Virus record (IMG/VR): IMGVR_UViG_3300036846_001176
Coordinates: 40,560 to 104,559 of that record
Reading direction: 5' to 3' (one strand)
Origin: a virus
Length of the DNA stretch: 64,000 nucleotides
Part shown: positions 51,701 to 60,087 of the stretch, piece by piece
How the letters are laid out: every line of letters starts with the position of its first letter
How positions within the stretch are numbered: the stretch's first letter is position 1
Notes under the pieces: model-generated
Told to the model about the DNA's origin: nothing
Database searches by the model: none
What the model saw: only the letters and a program-made list of their open reading frames with translations
Translations under genes and position numbers: made by a program

Positions 51701-52304
51701 CGACGGCACGGTGACGCTGTCGAACATCCTGCGCGGCCGGCGTGGCACCGAGTATGCCTGCGCCGTGCATGCCATCGGAGACGTGTTCGTCTCGCTGGTG
51801 CTCGGCACTATCGGCGGCCGCACGCTGAGCCTGCCGGAACGCAACACCCAGGAGCTCTGGAAGCTGGTGCCGACCGGGCGGGTGATGGACCAGACGCCGA
51901 CCGACGCCTTCACCTATCGCGGCTATGACCTGATGCCTTACGCGCCAGTGTTCGCCAAGCGCACCCCGAGCGGGGCCGACCTGCGGCTCAGCTGGACCCG
52001 GCGCACCCGGCTTGCCGGCCTCCTGATGGACGGCACCGACACCGCCCCGCTCGCCGAGACCAGTGAGGCCTACGAGGTCTATCTGCTGACCAGCGTGGCT
52101 GACGTGCCTAATTTCAACCCCGACAACCCGGCCTCCTACAAGCGCGCCTTCACCGGGCTGGCCGCGCCGAACGTGCTCTACACCGCGGCCATGCAGGCGG
52201 CGGATGGCTGGGATCCGACGCAGACGCTCTATCCGGTGATCTATCAGCTCTCCGGCGTGATCGGCCGGGGGTTCCCGGGCACCTTCACCTTGCCGGCCAA
52301 GTAG
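48726..52304 (+). CDS. tail tip/host-specificity protein (GTA gp15/TipJ-like)
   Basis: 1192 residues. The first 45 residues are a Gly-zipper (GGPIGGAIGGMAGGIIGSLL) that could insert into a membrane. The following part (NKPMVPDVQLMNSAYGKPIP, YGKMRLPANMIWQTDI) matches tail tip proteins. A central beta-rich region of about 500 residues includes motifs such as ISYDFTS-free strands and IADLLHVYQID; the end has INNTEARGIAEKWLYTMWAE and a receptor-like C-terminus with FTYRGYDLMPYAPVFAKR. It follows the peptidase by three bases. The protein likely forms the needle tip and may bind the receptor. Confidence 0.85.
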   Translation: MGSQIGSSAFGMAGHMLGGFLGGPIGGAIGGMAGGIIGSLLFGRKNKPMVPDVQLMNSAYGKPIPIVYGKMRLPANMIWQTDIETKEHSVGKGMGGQSAYSYFQSAALAFCEGPVDFLKLYLDGRLFVDQTVLYPVEQTKYKFMLRGYIGDETQVADPAMVQWVALHALPWNSCPDYHGLAYLTFIRPDLTHFGNRFPQVTCIVQSNPKHFTKFQQLVRYTTDYFIVAYLFSNGQSIAVDWVRGAVYTLMAPNGVSFMPVKGWGIATFNVYLGAQTQFADWDHIFFGGGLYPEGTGGVNAITCTQGGRIYGWSWSTGVIFSINPNTMVFDGEYTQVDLHGGWELSQLQGFELVTPIGSMEMLIGLIPGKGVVIINPLTRAQSGILPHRFTSSYATFWLSVAFAIGHQDTISGTVDIWYVVGHAGDPDQGTYIYKGVVNSSDPSGLEIWPWEEVGVLTPQDFGAPPGPVTTWQPGYDNVFYYDADDSIVVCLNSPFQAVCKFTNNVGAGWRLTGGTLGWYNPQADTSLGYLPVTGGGVFALIFAELDNTSLWENVDLGTGKITPSPVNYSGADATPNIMFARSGQIEFSQSYGDFVLYQGWTDGEIHIAYLLRQATNRVKVGDIITDICGRVGVTPDMIDVTQIDSYETTGYCIQEAKSAGAAIADLLHVYQIDMVESDFRLKFLPRGLPVVASIPQSDLGSVDEKDPSQYWRVKEAQQQELPIQLVLRFQDPDLDFQSGATYAKRIELPVPTAWSKRRMNIDLPVIVNNTEARGIAEKWLYTMWAERDTVETVLPWKYLFLDPADNVNVLLDNGDFNVIRIEEQNIGADLSIRVHGAFEDLNVYNPAPHLLGAITGFQQQIVQAAPFAEFLQWNTPLLQDADDTGGASMRIYYAAGAYTNGWVSGELWRSVDNSATWEDFAGMPTAAAWGHSITQLGDTPSRFATDIVNTVTIQLISGATLLSCTYDQMLSGANAGLLAGEVIQFQTVTHNDDGTVTLSNILRGRRGTEYACAVHAIGDVFVSLVLGTIGGRTLSLPERNTQELWKLVPTGRVMDQTPTDAFTYRGYDLMPYAPVFAKRTPSGADLRLSWTRRTRLAGLLMDGTDTAPLAETSEAYEVYLLTSVADVPNFNPDNPASYKRAFTGLAAPNVLYTAAMQAADGWDPTQTLYPVIYQLSGVIGRGFPGTFTLPAK

Positions 52305-52313
52305 GAGGCCTCG

Positions 52314-53453
52314 ATGGCCGTATCGCCGATCCTGGAGATCCCGCAGCTCGCACCGACGCAGATCGACAAGGTGCCGGCGATCAACGACGATTTCGTCGCC
52401 CTCGAGGCGGCGTTCAACGCGCAGTTGCCGATCAGTTTCTCGGCCGGGCCGGTGACGCTGACCTTCGGCCAGTTCAGTCGCAACGAGGTGTTCATCGTCT
52501 CCGGGCTGACCGCGCTGCAGAAGCTGACCGTCCCGCTGAAGACGCCGACCGGGAATTTGCCGGCCTACCGCGTCTTCATGGTGCAGAACCAGTCCTCCGC
52601 CTGGTCGCTGCAGGTGGGGGGCACCAGCGGGGCCGCAGTGACCATGCCGCCCGCCTCGGCGGCGATGCTGCAGTCGGACGGGGTCAACGTCACCGCCTAT
52701 GCGGTGGGCGCCGGCGGCGCGCCAGGCGGGGCGATCACCATCCTCACCGCGTTTGACACGTCGATCACCAACGCCGATCCCGGCAATGGCAAGCTGCGGC
52801 TCAACAGCGCGACGCAGAACACCGCGACCGCGATCTACATGGACCTGCTCGACTACAACGGCACCGACTGGACTTCGGTGCTGGACACGCTCGATCAGTC
52901 CTCCAGCACGGTGGATGGCCAGATCCGGCTGTGGAACACGCTCAATGCGGGACAGTGGATCGTGTTCAACATGACCGCGCGGTTTGCCCATACCGGCTAT
53001 CGCGAGTTTACCGTGACGCCGATCGGTGCGTCCTCGGCCAATCCGTTCAGCGCCGGGACGGTGCTGGGGTTCTCCTTCTCCCGCACCGGCGACAGCGGCC
53101 AGCCGGTGCTGACCACGGTGAACACCTGGACGGCGCGCCAGCACACCCCTCCGGTGACCTTGACCGACGGCGCGACCATCCCGGTCGACTTCGCGCTCGG
53201 CAACAATTTCGCGGTGACGCTGGGCGGTAACCGCACGCTGGCCAACCCGACCAACTGCGTCGCCGGCGACAACGGCAACATCGCGGTGCGCCAGGACACG
53301 ACCGGCGGCCGCACGCTGACCTTCGGGTCCAACTGGTTTCCGCTGGGTGGTTTGGTGGGCACGCTGACCACGGCACCGAACGCTTATGACATCGTCAGCT
53401 ATTATGCGATCTCGCCGACGCACATCACGTTCGGCATCCAGAACGTGGCATGA
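52314..53453 (+). CDS. tail protein with beta-rich C-terminal domain
   Basis: 379 residues; AGGAGG precedes the ATG. N-terminal part (LEIPQLAPTQIDKVPAIN, DDFVALEAAFNAQL) and middle (YRVFMVQNQSSAWSLQVGG) resemble phage fibre attachment modules. The last 90 residues (TIPVDFALGNNFAVTLGGNR, then IAVRQDTTGGRTLTFGSNW) are a beta domain common in phage fibre and decoration proteins. It directly follows the tip gene. Likely a tip-associated fibre or adaptor protein. Confidence 0.7.
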   Translation: MAVSPILEIPQLAPTQIDKVPAINDDFVALEAAFNAQLPISFSAGPVTLTFGQFSRNEVFIVSGLTALQKLTVPLKTPTGNLPAYRVFMVQNQSSAWSLQVGGTSGAAVTMPPASAAMLQSDGVNVTAYAVGAGGAPGGAITILTAFDTSITNADPGNGKLRLNSATQNTATAIYMDLLDYNGTDWTSVLDTLDQSSSTVDGQIRLWNTLNAGQWIVFNMTARFAHTGYREFTVTPIGASSANPFSAGTVLGFSFSRTGDSGQPVLTTVNTWTARQHTPPVTLTDGATIPVDFALGNNFAVTLGGNRTLANPTNCVAGDNGNIAVRQDTTGGRTLTFGSNWFPLGGLVGTLTTAPNAYDIVSYYAISPTHITFGIQNVA

Positions 53454-53465
53454 GGGAGAACGCCC

Positions 53466-54941
53466 ATGGTCAACTGGGTCTTCGGCGACGGGTTCGACCT
53501 CTACGCGGTGGCTGCCGACCTCACCGCAGGGTATTGGGACAGCGGGAGCGTTCTTGTCTCCCTCTCCCCCGGGCGCTTCGCCGGGAGCCGGTCGATCCAG
53601 AGCGCCAGTTCGGGACCCTACCTGGTCAAATCCTCGAACTCCAACGACACGATCCATCACATCGTCTGCGCTTACCAGCAGGCCTCGGTCTTAAGCGGCA
53701 CCAACCTCGGCTACTATTTCACGCTGGGTGACAGCGCTACGGCGCAAGTCTCGATTGTGTTCCGCCAGGATGGCGCGATCCTGCTGGTCGCGGGCGCACC
53801 AACCGGCACGGTGCTGGCGACCTATCCCAACGCGGTCACGCAGGCGAGTAGTTGGTTCGCCTTCGAATTAGAAGTGGTGATCCATGCGACGGCGGGATCC
53901 TTCACGGTGCGGCGCAACGGCAATCCCTCCAACGATTTCACCATAGGTTCGCTGCACACCGCCCAGACTGCCAACAACTACGCCAACCGGATCACCATCG
54001 GCGTCAACAACAGCATCGCCAGTATCTTCATCGATGATTTCCTGTGGCGCAGCGATGGCGCGGCGGTGCCGTTCGTGGGCGACATCCGCTGCTACACCCG
54101 CATGGCCGCGACGGATGCGTCCATCCAGTTTGCCGGGTCCGGCTCACGCGTCACAACGCTGGCGGGGAGTGGTGGAAATGGCGCAACGGCCAACACCGCC
54201 TACTACGAACCGGCCACCATCGCCTGGACCGGCACCATCAGCGCGGTGACCGTGGGGTTCTTTACGAACTTCACCGGCAACGTCAAATGCGCGCTGTTCA
54301 ACGATGCCGCCGGCGCGCCAGGCTCGCTGCTTGCCGCTGCGACGAACATCCTCACCAATCCCGCGGCGATCTCACAGCAATTCAACTTCAGTGGCGTGAA
54401 CGTCACCATCGGCCAGCGGATTTGGATCGGCATCTGCCCGGACACGACCAATGGGTCGAGCGTATTGACCGTGGTCGGCACACTCGCCCGTGCGACGTCG
54501 CCACCCTATGCGAGCTTCCCCGGAGCGATTTCCGGTTATACCCCAGGCAGCGGTGCCGGGACGTTTGCTTCGACGATCGTCTTCAGCCCGTTGCCGAACA
54601 GCATGCTGGTGGCCGAACCGCAGCAGGACGGGGCCAGCACCTATGTGTTCGACGCCACTGTCGGCGACATCGATCTCTACGGCATCGCATCACTGGCGCT
54701 GCCGCCGGTCACGACGGTCGCCACGACGGTGCGGGCATTCATGGAGAAATCCGATGCCGGCTCCCGCTCGGCGTCTGCCTTGATGAAATCCGGCGGCACG
54801 CTGGTCGCCACGCCGACGCAATTCGTGCAAACGACATGGGCCTGGTACTGGCGCACCGACCAGGTCGATCCGGCGACCGGCGCGGCCTGGACGGCAGCCG
54901 CGGTCGACAACGTCCAGGTCGGCCAGACGGTGGTGGCCTGA
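53466..54941 (+). CDS. LamG-like tail protein, copy 1
   Basis: 491 residues starting MVNWVFGDGFDLYAVAADLT; GGGAG lies upstream. The first 200 residues look like a concanavalin-type beta sandwich (LVKSSNSNDTIHHIVCAYQQ, ASSWFAFELEVVIHATAGSF, IDDFLWRSDG), a fold used for carbohydrate binding. A second beta domain follows. The C-terminus (WRTDQVDPATGAAWTAAAVD) is shared with the next gene. Position after the tip genes suggests a receptor-binding or decoration protein. Confidence 0.75.
   Translation: MVNWVFGDGFDLYAVAADLTAGYWDSGSVLVSLSPGRFAGSRSIQSASSGPYLVKSSNSNDTIHHIVCAYQQASVLSGTNLGYYFTLGDSATAQVSIVFRQDGAILLVAGAPTGTVLATYPNAVTQASSWFAFELEVVIHATAGSFTVRRNGNPSNDFTIGSLHTAQTANNYANRITIGVNNSIASIFIDDFLWRSDGAAVPFVGDIRCYTRMAATDASIQFAGSGSRVTTLAGSGGNGATANTAYYEPATIAWTGTISAVTVGFFTNFTGNVKCALFNDAAGAPGSLLAAATNILTNPAAISQQFNFSGVNVTIGQRIWIGICPDTTNGSSVLTVVGTLARATSPPYASFPGAISGYTPGSGAGTFASTIVFSPLPNSMLVAEPQQDGASTYVFDATVGDIDLYGIASLALPPVTTVATTVRAFMEKSDAGSRSASALMKSGGTLVATPTQFVQTTWAWYWRTDQVDPATGAAWTAAAVDNVQVGQTVVA
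54867..54898 (+). repeat. 32-bp direct repeat, left copy
   Basis: Identical to 56392-56423. Both lie at the same place in the two paralogues and encode DPATGAAWTAA. It marks a recent duplication or gene conversion and is a possible recombination point. Confidence 0.8.
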
Positions 54942-54942
54942 C

Positions 54943-56466
54943 ATGGTCAACTGGGTTTTCAGCGATAGCTTCGACCCCTACAACGTGACGGCTGACGCGG
55001 TTGCTGGCTACTGGGACAGCGGCAGCACGATCACCTGGAGCCTCTTTGCCGGGCGTTTCTCGGGCGGTCAGGCCGCGGGCGTAAGCGCCGCGACCGGTGC
55101 CGTGTGGCTGGTGAAATCCTCCAACTCCAACGACAACATCCATCACATCAACCTTGCCTTCCGCCAGACCGCGGTGCTGAGCGGCACCAACCTCGGTCTC
55201 TATCTGACATTGGGTGACGGGACGACGGCGCAATGTTCCATTGTGTTCAGATCGGACGGCGTAATCCTGCTGACCTCGGGGCTGCCGGGCGGCACGGTGC
55301 TGGCAACCTATGCGGGCGCGGTGCCCGCGCAGAACCTGTGGTTCAGCTTCGAATTCGAAGTGGTGATCCATAACACAGCCGGTTCCTTCAGCGTGCGCCG
55401 CAATGCTCGTTCGAGCAACGACTTTTCGGCTAGTTCGCTCAACACGCGGCCCGGCACCAATGCCTATGCCAACCGGCTATCGGTCGGGCACAACATCTTT
55501 GTAAACTCCCAAATGATCGATGATCTGCTGTGGCGCAGCGATGCCACGTCGGTGCCGTGGGTTGGCGACATCAGGTGCTATCTTCGGGTGCCGAACAACG
55601 ATGTGGCCGTGCAGTTCGCGAAAGGCACGTCGAGCATCAATCAGATCTATGTCAATAGCATAACCTATTCTGCCGGGCCGGTGGCAAACCAGATCTGGTC
55701 GGTCCCGATAGTGGCAGGCATAACCGGGCACGTCACCTCGCTGGTTGCGTACTTCACCTCAGCTTTGACCGGCCATGCCAACATGGCGGTCTACGACAAC
55801 AGCGGACCACCTGGGTTGAGCCCCGCGAACAACGGCAGTCCTGGCGCTCTTCTCGCGCAGTCAACGCAGTTGACCAACCCCGGAACAAGCGTACAGGTCT
55901 TCACGCTGGCCACGCCACTGCCCATCGTGAGGGGCACGCAGTACTGGATCGCCATGTTCGGTGATGCCGCATTCAACATCGCCGGATTTTCAGCCTACGC
56001 CTGCTCGCAGTTCAACGCGGCTTATTCCGCCGGCGCGTTTCCGTCGGCCATCAACAGTGCGCAGCTTTCCTCCACTCATAACGGATTTGGCTATATCGGA
56101 TGGAATGTGACGCCGGACAACGCGCAGTTGGTATCCGAAGTGCCGCAGGACACCAACACAACCCTCGTCTTCGATGCCGCGCCAGGCCATGCCGATTTCT
56201 ATAACCTCGTCGCACTTCCCGCGCCGTTTCCTGGCAGTGTCATCGCGACAACCATCCGAGGATTTGCCGCGAAAAGCGATGCCGGCGCGCGATCCGGCGC
56301 GTTGCAACTCAAGAGCGGCAGCACCACGGCGGCATCGCCAACCACGCTGCTGAGCACGTCGTTCAGTTGGCTATGGCGTACCGATCAGGTTGATCCGGCG
56401 ACCGGCGCGGCCTGGACGGCAGCGGCGGTGGATGCGCTGCAGATCGGCCCGACTGTCATCGCATGA
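54943..56466 (+). CDS. LamG-like tail protein, copy 2
   Basis: 507 residues, paralogue of the preceding gene. Both begin MVNWVF, share LVKSSNSNDNIHHI, VLSGTNLG, WFSFEFEVVIHNTAGSF, the IDDLLWRSDA segment and the C-terminal WRTDQVDPATGAAWTAAAVD. The starts differ in the linker after the first domain. It starts one base after the previous stop. Tandem duplication with divergence of binding loops is the likely origin. Confidence 0.75.
   Translation: MVNWVFSDSFDPYNVTADAVAGYWDSGSTITWSLFAGRFSGGQAAGVSAATGAVWLVKSSNSNDNIHHINLAFRQTAVLSGTNLGLYLTLGDGTTAQCSIVFRSDGVILLTSGLPGGTVLATYAGAVPAQNLWFSFEFEVVIHNTAGSFSVRRNARSSNDFSASSLNTRPGTNAYANRLSVGHNIFVNSQMIDDLLWRSDATSVPWVGDIRCYLRVPNNDVAVQFAKGTSSINQIYVNSITYSAGPVANQIWSVPIVAGITGHVTSLVAYFTSALTGHANMAVYDNSGPPGLSPANNGSPGALLAQSTQLTNPGTSVQVFTLATPLPIVRGTQYWIAMFGDAAFNIAGFSAYACSQFNAAYSAGAFPSAINSAQLSSTHNGFGYIGWNVTPDNAQLVSEVPQDTNTTLVFDAAPGHADFYNLVALPAPFPGSVIATTIRGFAAKSDAGARSGALQLKSGSTTAASPTTLLSTSFSWLWRTDQVDPATGAAWTAAAVDALQIGPTVIA
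56392..56423 (+). repeat. 32-bp direct repeat, right copy
   Basis: Second copy of the repeat at 54867-54898. The two copies are about 1.5 kb apart, so unequal recombination would delete or duplicate one gene unit. Confidence 0.8.
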
Positions 56467-58574
56467 GCGATGCCGTAGAGAGCACGGCCGTCGGCACTAT
56501 CGTCCTGCTTTGCGACTTCGATCAGGCCGGCCAGTTCGTCGATCGCTCGCTCTCCTTCCACGCCCTGGCGGGGGAAGGCACCACGGCCGTCTCCACGGCG
56601 CAGGCGCAGTTCGGTGTGTCCTCGCTGTTCGTCAGCACCACGAATGTCACGGCGAGCCGGGTCTATCAGACCGATACCAAAGTGGCCGACTGGCAGTTCG
56701 GCGGCAACCCGTTCACCATCGAGTGCTGGGTCTATCTGACCGCGGCTCCAGGATCCTCCACCCAAGGCTTCGTCACCCAGTTCGGTTTCAACACCAACCT
56801 CGGCTGGTTCCTCGGTTCGGTCGGCGGCCAGCTCGCGTTTTATTACTCGACCAACGGCGCCGACAATCCGTCGATCGGCGCTAACTGGACCCCGACGCTC
56901 AACACCTGGCACCACATCGCCGTCGACCGCGATGCCACCAACACCATCCGCGTCTACCTGGACGGCGCGGTCGTCGCCACGGGGTCGATCTCGGGATCGC
57001 TGTTCAGTTCGACCCAGGCGATGAACATCGGCAACGACAACAACCGCAACCGCGCCGTCACGGGCTACATCGACGAGGTCCGTATCACCAAGGGCGCCGC
57101 ACAGTATGGCGGCGCCTTCACCCCGCCGAGCTCACCGTTTCCAATCCCGACGATCACCTACACCACCTGGAACCCGAGCGATCTCGTTGCCGTCACGCTG
57201 AGCGGCACCAACAACAACACCGCGTCTCGCTCCGGCTCCGGCGCTGGCGGTGTTCGCACCATCGACCACCTTGGCAGCGGCAAACTCTATTTCGAATACC
57301 TCTGCACGACCTGGCCGAACAGCTCCGCTGTGGGTGTGGCGAATGCCGCGGCCAGCCTGACCCAATGGGGTGCGAACGCCGTAAACGCCTGCGTGGTTTA
57401 CGCCACCACCGGCAACATCTGGCTTGGCACGGCCTACACCGGTTTCAGCCTCGGCACACGTGCGAACGGCGACCTCATCGGGGTGGCACTCGACCTCGAC
57501 GACAACATGATCTGGTTCCGCGCTGGTGCCGCGGGCAATTGGAACGGCAGTCCAAGCGCCAACCCGGCCACCAATTCCGGTGGCATATCGATCGGCTCGA
57601 TCGCCAGCGGCATCGCGCTCTATGGCGTATTTGGTCACGTCGGCGCCACGGCCGTCATCACCGGCAATTTCGGTGACACCGCGTTCACCGGCGCCCTCCC
57701 GGCCGGCTTCACCAGCGGCTTCTGGGCCGGTCAGACATCGCCTACCAACGAACTGATCACCGAGGTCGTCGTCGAGGAATGGGCCGCCTCGAGCACGCCG
57801 GCCATGCAGCTCACCGAGGTGGTGGTCGAGGAATGGGCGCCGGTAATCCCGACGGCACTGCAATCGACCCAGGTCGGGCTGGAACAGTGGGGCAATGCCG
57901 TCCCGCCGGTCCTGCTGTCGACCCAGGTGGCGCTCGAGCACTGGGCCAGCGTCGCGCTCGGCCCGCCACCCGCGCTGCGATCCACCCAGGTCGCCGTCGA
58001 GCAGTGGATGTCGGTCGCCACCATCGCCTCGATCCAGCCGGTGGCCGGGCGGAGCTATGCGCTCAGCGCCGGGCGGGCCGGCGTTACCTCGGCGATCGTC
58101 CAGCAGACCACCACGCTGACCTATGCCGTCGGGCTGCCGGCCATCCTCGACGAAGCCTCCACGGTGCCGCCGGCCTTCGTCTCCCCGACCGGGCCGGCCT
58201 ATGTCATCTCCGCCGGGCGTGGCGGCCTGACCTCGGTCATCGTCCAGCAGACCACCACGCTGAGCTATGCGCTGACGCCGCCGGCGATCCTGGCTGAGGC
58301 GCCGATCGCGCCCTCGACCGGCGCGCCGACCACCACCGTCCACCTGGTGGGCGTCGCCGCCACCGGGGTCGCCGGGGTGGTGGTGGTCAGGATCCCACGG
58401 CTGGCGCTGGTCACCGGGGTATTCGCGACCGGCCATGCCGGGTCCATCCAGGCCTATGCCGGGCCGGCGGTGTTTGTCCCGGGCGTCTACGCGATCGGCG
58501 TGGCCGAGCCGGTCTTTGCGCTGGCCGGCGGCGTGGTCGAAAAGTTCACCTTCTTCATGGGGGGAGTTTTCTGA
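56463..58574 (+). CDS. LamG-like multidomain tail protein
   Basis: 703 residues, ATG overlapping the previous stop (ATGA). Residues 1-215 form a LamG/concanavalin domain (FTIECWVYLTAAPGSS, NTWHHIAVDRDATNTIRVYL, YIDEVRITKGAAQYGG). Residues 230-410 resemble a SPRY-like beta domain (GSGKLYFEYLCTTWPNSS, DLIGVALDLDDNMIWFRAG). Then five short units end in EW, QW or HW (such as LTEVVVEEWAP), and two longer repeats contain AGRAGVTSAIVQQTTTLTYA and AGRGGLTSVIVQQTTTLSYA. It probably binds surface glycans. The end (VVEKFTFFMGGVF) is hydrophobic. Confidence 0.75.
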   Translation: MSDAVESTAVGTIVLLCDFDQAGQFVDRSLSFHALAGEGTTAVSTAQAQFGVSSLFVSTTNVTASRVYQTDTKVADWQFGGNPFTIECWVYLTAAPGSSTQGFVTQFGFNTNLGWFLGSVGGQLAFYYSTNGADNPSIGANWTPTLNTWHHIAVDRDATNTIRVYLDGAVVATGSISGSLFSSTQAMNIGNDNNRNRAVTGYIDEVRITKGAAQYGGAFTPPSSPFPIPTITYTTWNPSDLVAVTLSGTNNNTASRSGSGAGGVRTIDHLGSGKLYFEYLCTTWPNSSAVGVANAAASLTQWGANAVNACVVYATTGNIWLGTAYTGFSLGTRANGDLIGVALDLDDNMIWFRAGAAGNWNGSPSANPATNSGGISIGSIASGIALYGVFGHVGATAVITGNFGDTAFTGALPAGFTSGFWAGQTSPTNELITEVVVEEWAASSTPAMQLTEVVVEEWAPVIPTALQSTQVGLEQWGNAVPPVLLSTQVALEHWASVALGPPPALRSTQVAVEQWMSVATIASIQPVAGRSYALSAGRAGVTSAIVQQTTTLTYAVGLPAILDEASTVPPAFVSPTGPAYVISAGRGGLTSVIVQQTTTLSYALTPPAILAEAPIAPSTGAPTTTVHLVGVAATGVAGVVVVRIPRLALVTGVFATGHAGSIQAYAGPAVFVPGVYAIGVAEPVFALAGGVVEKFTFFMGGVF

Positions 58575-58575
58575 G

Positions 58576-59037
58576 ATGTACAACCGCGTGCTGGTGACCG
58601 AAGGGGGCCCGCATCCCGCGGCCGACTGGGCGCTGGTTACCTGCGAGGACCTGGTGCCGCTCGACGGCATCCCCGCCGAACACCAGGCGCAGGGCGTCAT
58701 CCTCCGCGGCCGGCTGGTCGGCGTGCTGTCCGAGCACTACGAGCAGATCCAGACCGCCGAGCAGCAGGCGCTGCGCGACGACGAGGGCGCCTGCTTCCAG
58801 AGCGAACTCGAGGGGCATCCCGACTTCGGCCACCTGTTCAGCGAGATCCAGGCGGCCGCGCTCTACACCCCCTGGCAGGGCCACATCACCGGCACCGAGG
58901 TGATCGAAGCGATCCAGGGCGTGGTCACCGCGCATGTCCGCCATATCCGCCACGTCGAACGGCTCTGTCACGCCGACAGGACGCGGAGCGAGGCCGGCCT
59001 GGCCTATCGCGAGCGCCACGGCCTGCCGGCTCTCTAG
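58576..59037 (+). CDS. small hypothetical tail-module protein
   Basis: 153 residues starting MYNRVLVTEGGPHPAADWAL; the ATG follows the previous gene by one base. A helical protein with SEHYEQIQTAEQQALRDDEG and a basic, His-rich end (VVTAHVRHIRHVERLCHADR). No recognised family. It sits between the LamG-like protein and the last plus-strand gene and may be an accessory of the fibre set. Confidence 0.65.
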   Translation: MYNRVLVTEGGPHPAADWALVTCEDLVPLDGIPAEHQAQGVILRGRLVGVLSEHYEQIQTAEQQALRDDEGACFQSELEGHPDFGHLFSEIQAAALYTPWQGHITGTEVIEAIQGVVTAHVRHIRHVERLCHADRTRSEAGLAYRERHGLPAL

Positions 59038-59046
59038 GAGGCTCCC

Positions 59047-59733
59047 ATGGCCATCACGACCGCAATGCCGAGCAGCTTCAAGAGCGAGCTGTTCTCCGGC
59101 GCCCACTGCTTCGGCGCCACCGTCAACCTCACCGGCAACACCCACGCCAACGACACCATCGATGGCATCCCCAGCATGGTCGGGGTTTCGATCGGCATGA
59201 CCGTCAACGACGGCCTGATCGACCTGGTAAGCGGCCAGGTGGTGGCCGACATCATCGACGGCGCCACGGTGAAGATCTACCCGAACGCCAGCGGCAGCCA
59301 CACCGGCACGCCGCTGAGCTTCCAGGGCGACATCTTCAAGATCGCGCTGATCCGCCACGCCTGCGTCGGCACCTACGACGCCAACACGGTGAACTATGCC
59401 AGCCTGACCGCCAACACCGACGAGGTGTCCGGCACGGGCTACAGCGCCGGCGGGCTGGCGCTGTCCAACGTCTCGCCGGCGGTGAGCGGCTCGACGGCGT
59501 TCGTGACCTTCGGTGGCAGCGTGACCTGGACCTCGGCCAACATCGATGCCGACGGCTGCCTGATCTACAACACCAACAACCGGCTCGGCGGCGCCTCGGG
59601 CACCAACCTGACCGGCGCCGGACGGTGCTGCTACGTTGGCGACTTCGGCGGCCGCCAGACCGTGGCGAACGGCACCTTCACCATCGTCATGCCGTCGGGC
59701 GACGCGACGCATGCGATCCTGCGGCTGCAGTGA
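59047..59733 (+). CDS. beta-rich protein ending the plus-strand operon
   Basis: 228 residues; TAGGAGG precedes the ATG (the same strong site as at 6786). It reads MAITTAMPSSFKSELFSGAH, then strands such as TVNLTGNTHANDTIDGI, and ends with QTVANGTFTIVMPSGDATHA. Beta-rich, Gly/Thr-rich and moderately sized, as in phage decoration or tip-fibre proteins. The strong binding site suggests many copies. It is followed by a hairpin at 59735-59754. Confidence 0.7.
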   Translation: MAITTAMPSSFKSELFSGAHCFGATVNLTGNTHANDTIDGIPSMVGVSIGMTVNDGLIDLVSGQVVADIIDGATVKIYPNASGSHTGTPLSFQGDIFKIALIRHACVGTYDANTVNYASLTANTDEVSGTGYSAGGLALSNVSPAVSGSTAFVTFGGSVTWTSANIDADGCLIYNTNNRLGGASGTNLTGAGRCCYVGDFGGRQTVANGTFTIVMPSGDATHAILRLQ

Positions 59734-59734
59734 C

Positions 59735-59754
59735 CCTCCGGCCGAAGCCGGAGG
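59735..59754 (+). terminator. GC-rich hairpin at the end of the plus-strand block
   Basis: CCTCCGGC (59735-59742) pairs perfectly with GCCGGAGG (59747-59754) over a CGAA tetraloop, followed by ATCTTCT. The T-content behind it is moderate, so it may be a terminator or part of one. Its location two bases after the last plus-strand stop fits termination. Confidence 0.55.
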
Positions 59755-59763
59755 ATCTTCTGC

Positions 59764-59818
59764 CTGCCGCGCCCTGCCGGGCCAGGCCACGCCACGTCGT
59801 GCCAAGCCGTGCCCCGCC
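59764..59818 (+). repeat. pentanucleotide NNGCC array, 11 units
   Basis: Eleven units of five bases (CTGCC GCGCC CTGCC GGGCC, then AGGCC ACGCC ACGTC GTGCC, then AAGCC GTGCC CCGCC), same rule as at 46855-46904. It lies in the 150-bp gap between the convergent plus- and minus-strand blocks, where I see no gene. Confidence 0.7.
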
Positions 59819-59886
59819 TTGACGCGGCATATCGGAATGTGCCGCGTTTTAACGATCCTGTCCAGAGGAAGTCCTTTGAGGCTCTG

Positions 59887-60072
59887 TCAGGCGGGTTTTT
59901 GCGGCGGATACCAGCGCGCCCAGCACGCGCTGCAGGTCCACTCGCCGGCCTCCTCCGGGATCGGATAGCGTCCCTCGGTGAACGGCTGATCGCAGAAGTC
60001 GCATTTCTCCGGCAGGCCGCCGCGCAACGCCACGATCAGCTCGAACGCAGCCTGGTTGAAGTCGTCGGCCAT
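59887..60072 (-). CDS. zinc-ribbon micro-protein
   Basis: 61 residues from ATG 60072 (GGAGG a few bases upstream on the minus strand; a longer frame from 60114 runs into a terminator hairpin). Two Cys pairs, C24-x2-C27 and C47-x2-C50 (EKCDFC, WTCSAC), form a zinc ribbon. Zinc-ribbon mini-proteins of this kind often bind DNA or other proteins. It is the last gene of the minus-strand operon and lies behind the terminator at 60088-60122. Confidence 0.65.
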   Translation of the reverse strand: MADDFNQAAFELIVALRGGLPEKCDFCDQPFTEGRYPIPEEAGEWTCSACWARWYPPQKPA

Positions 60073-60087
60073 CCTGTCCTCCAACAC

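Noticed and set aside
50937-53660. 907-codon minus-strand frame opposite the tip protein and following gene
   Set aside because: It crosses a gene boundary of well-supported plus-strand genes, and its composition is typical of an antisense shadow.
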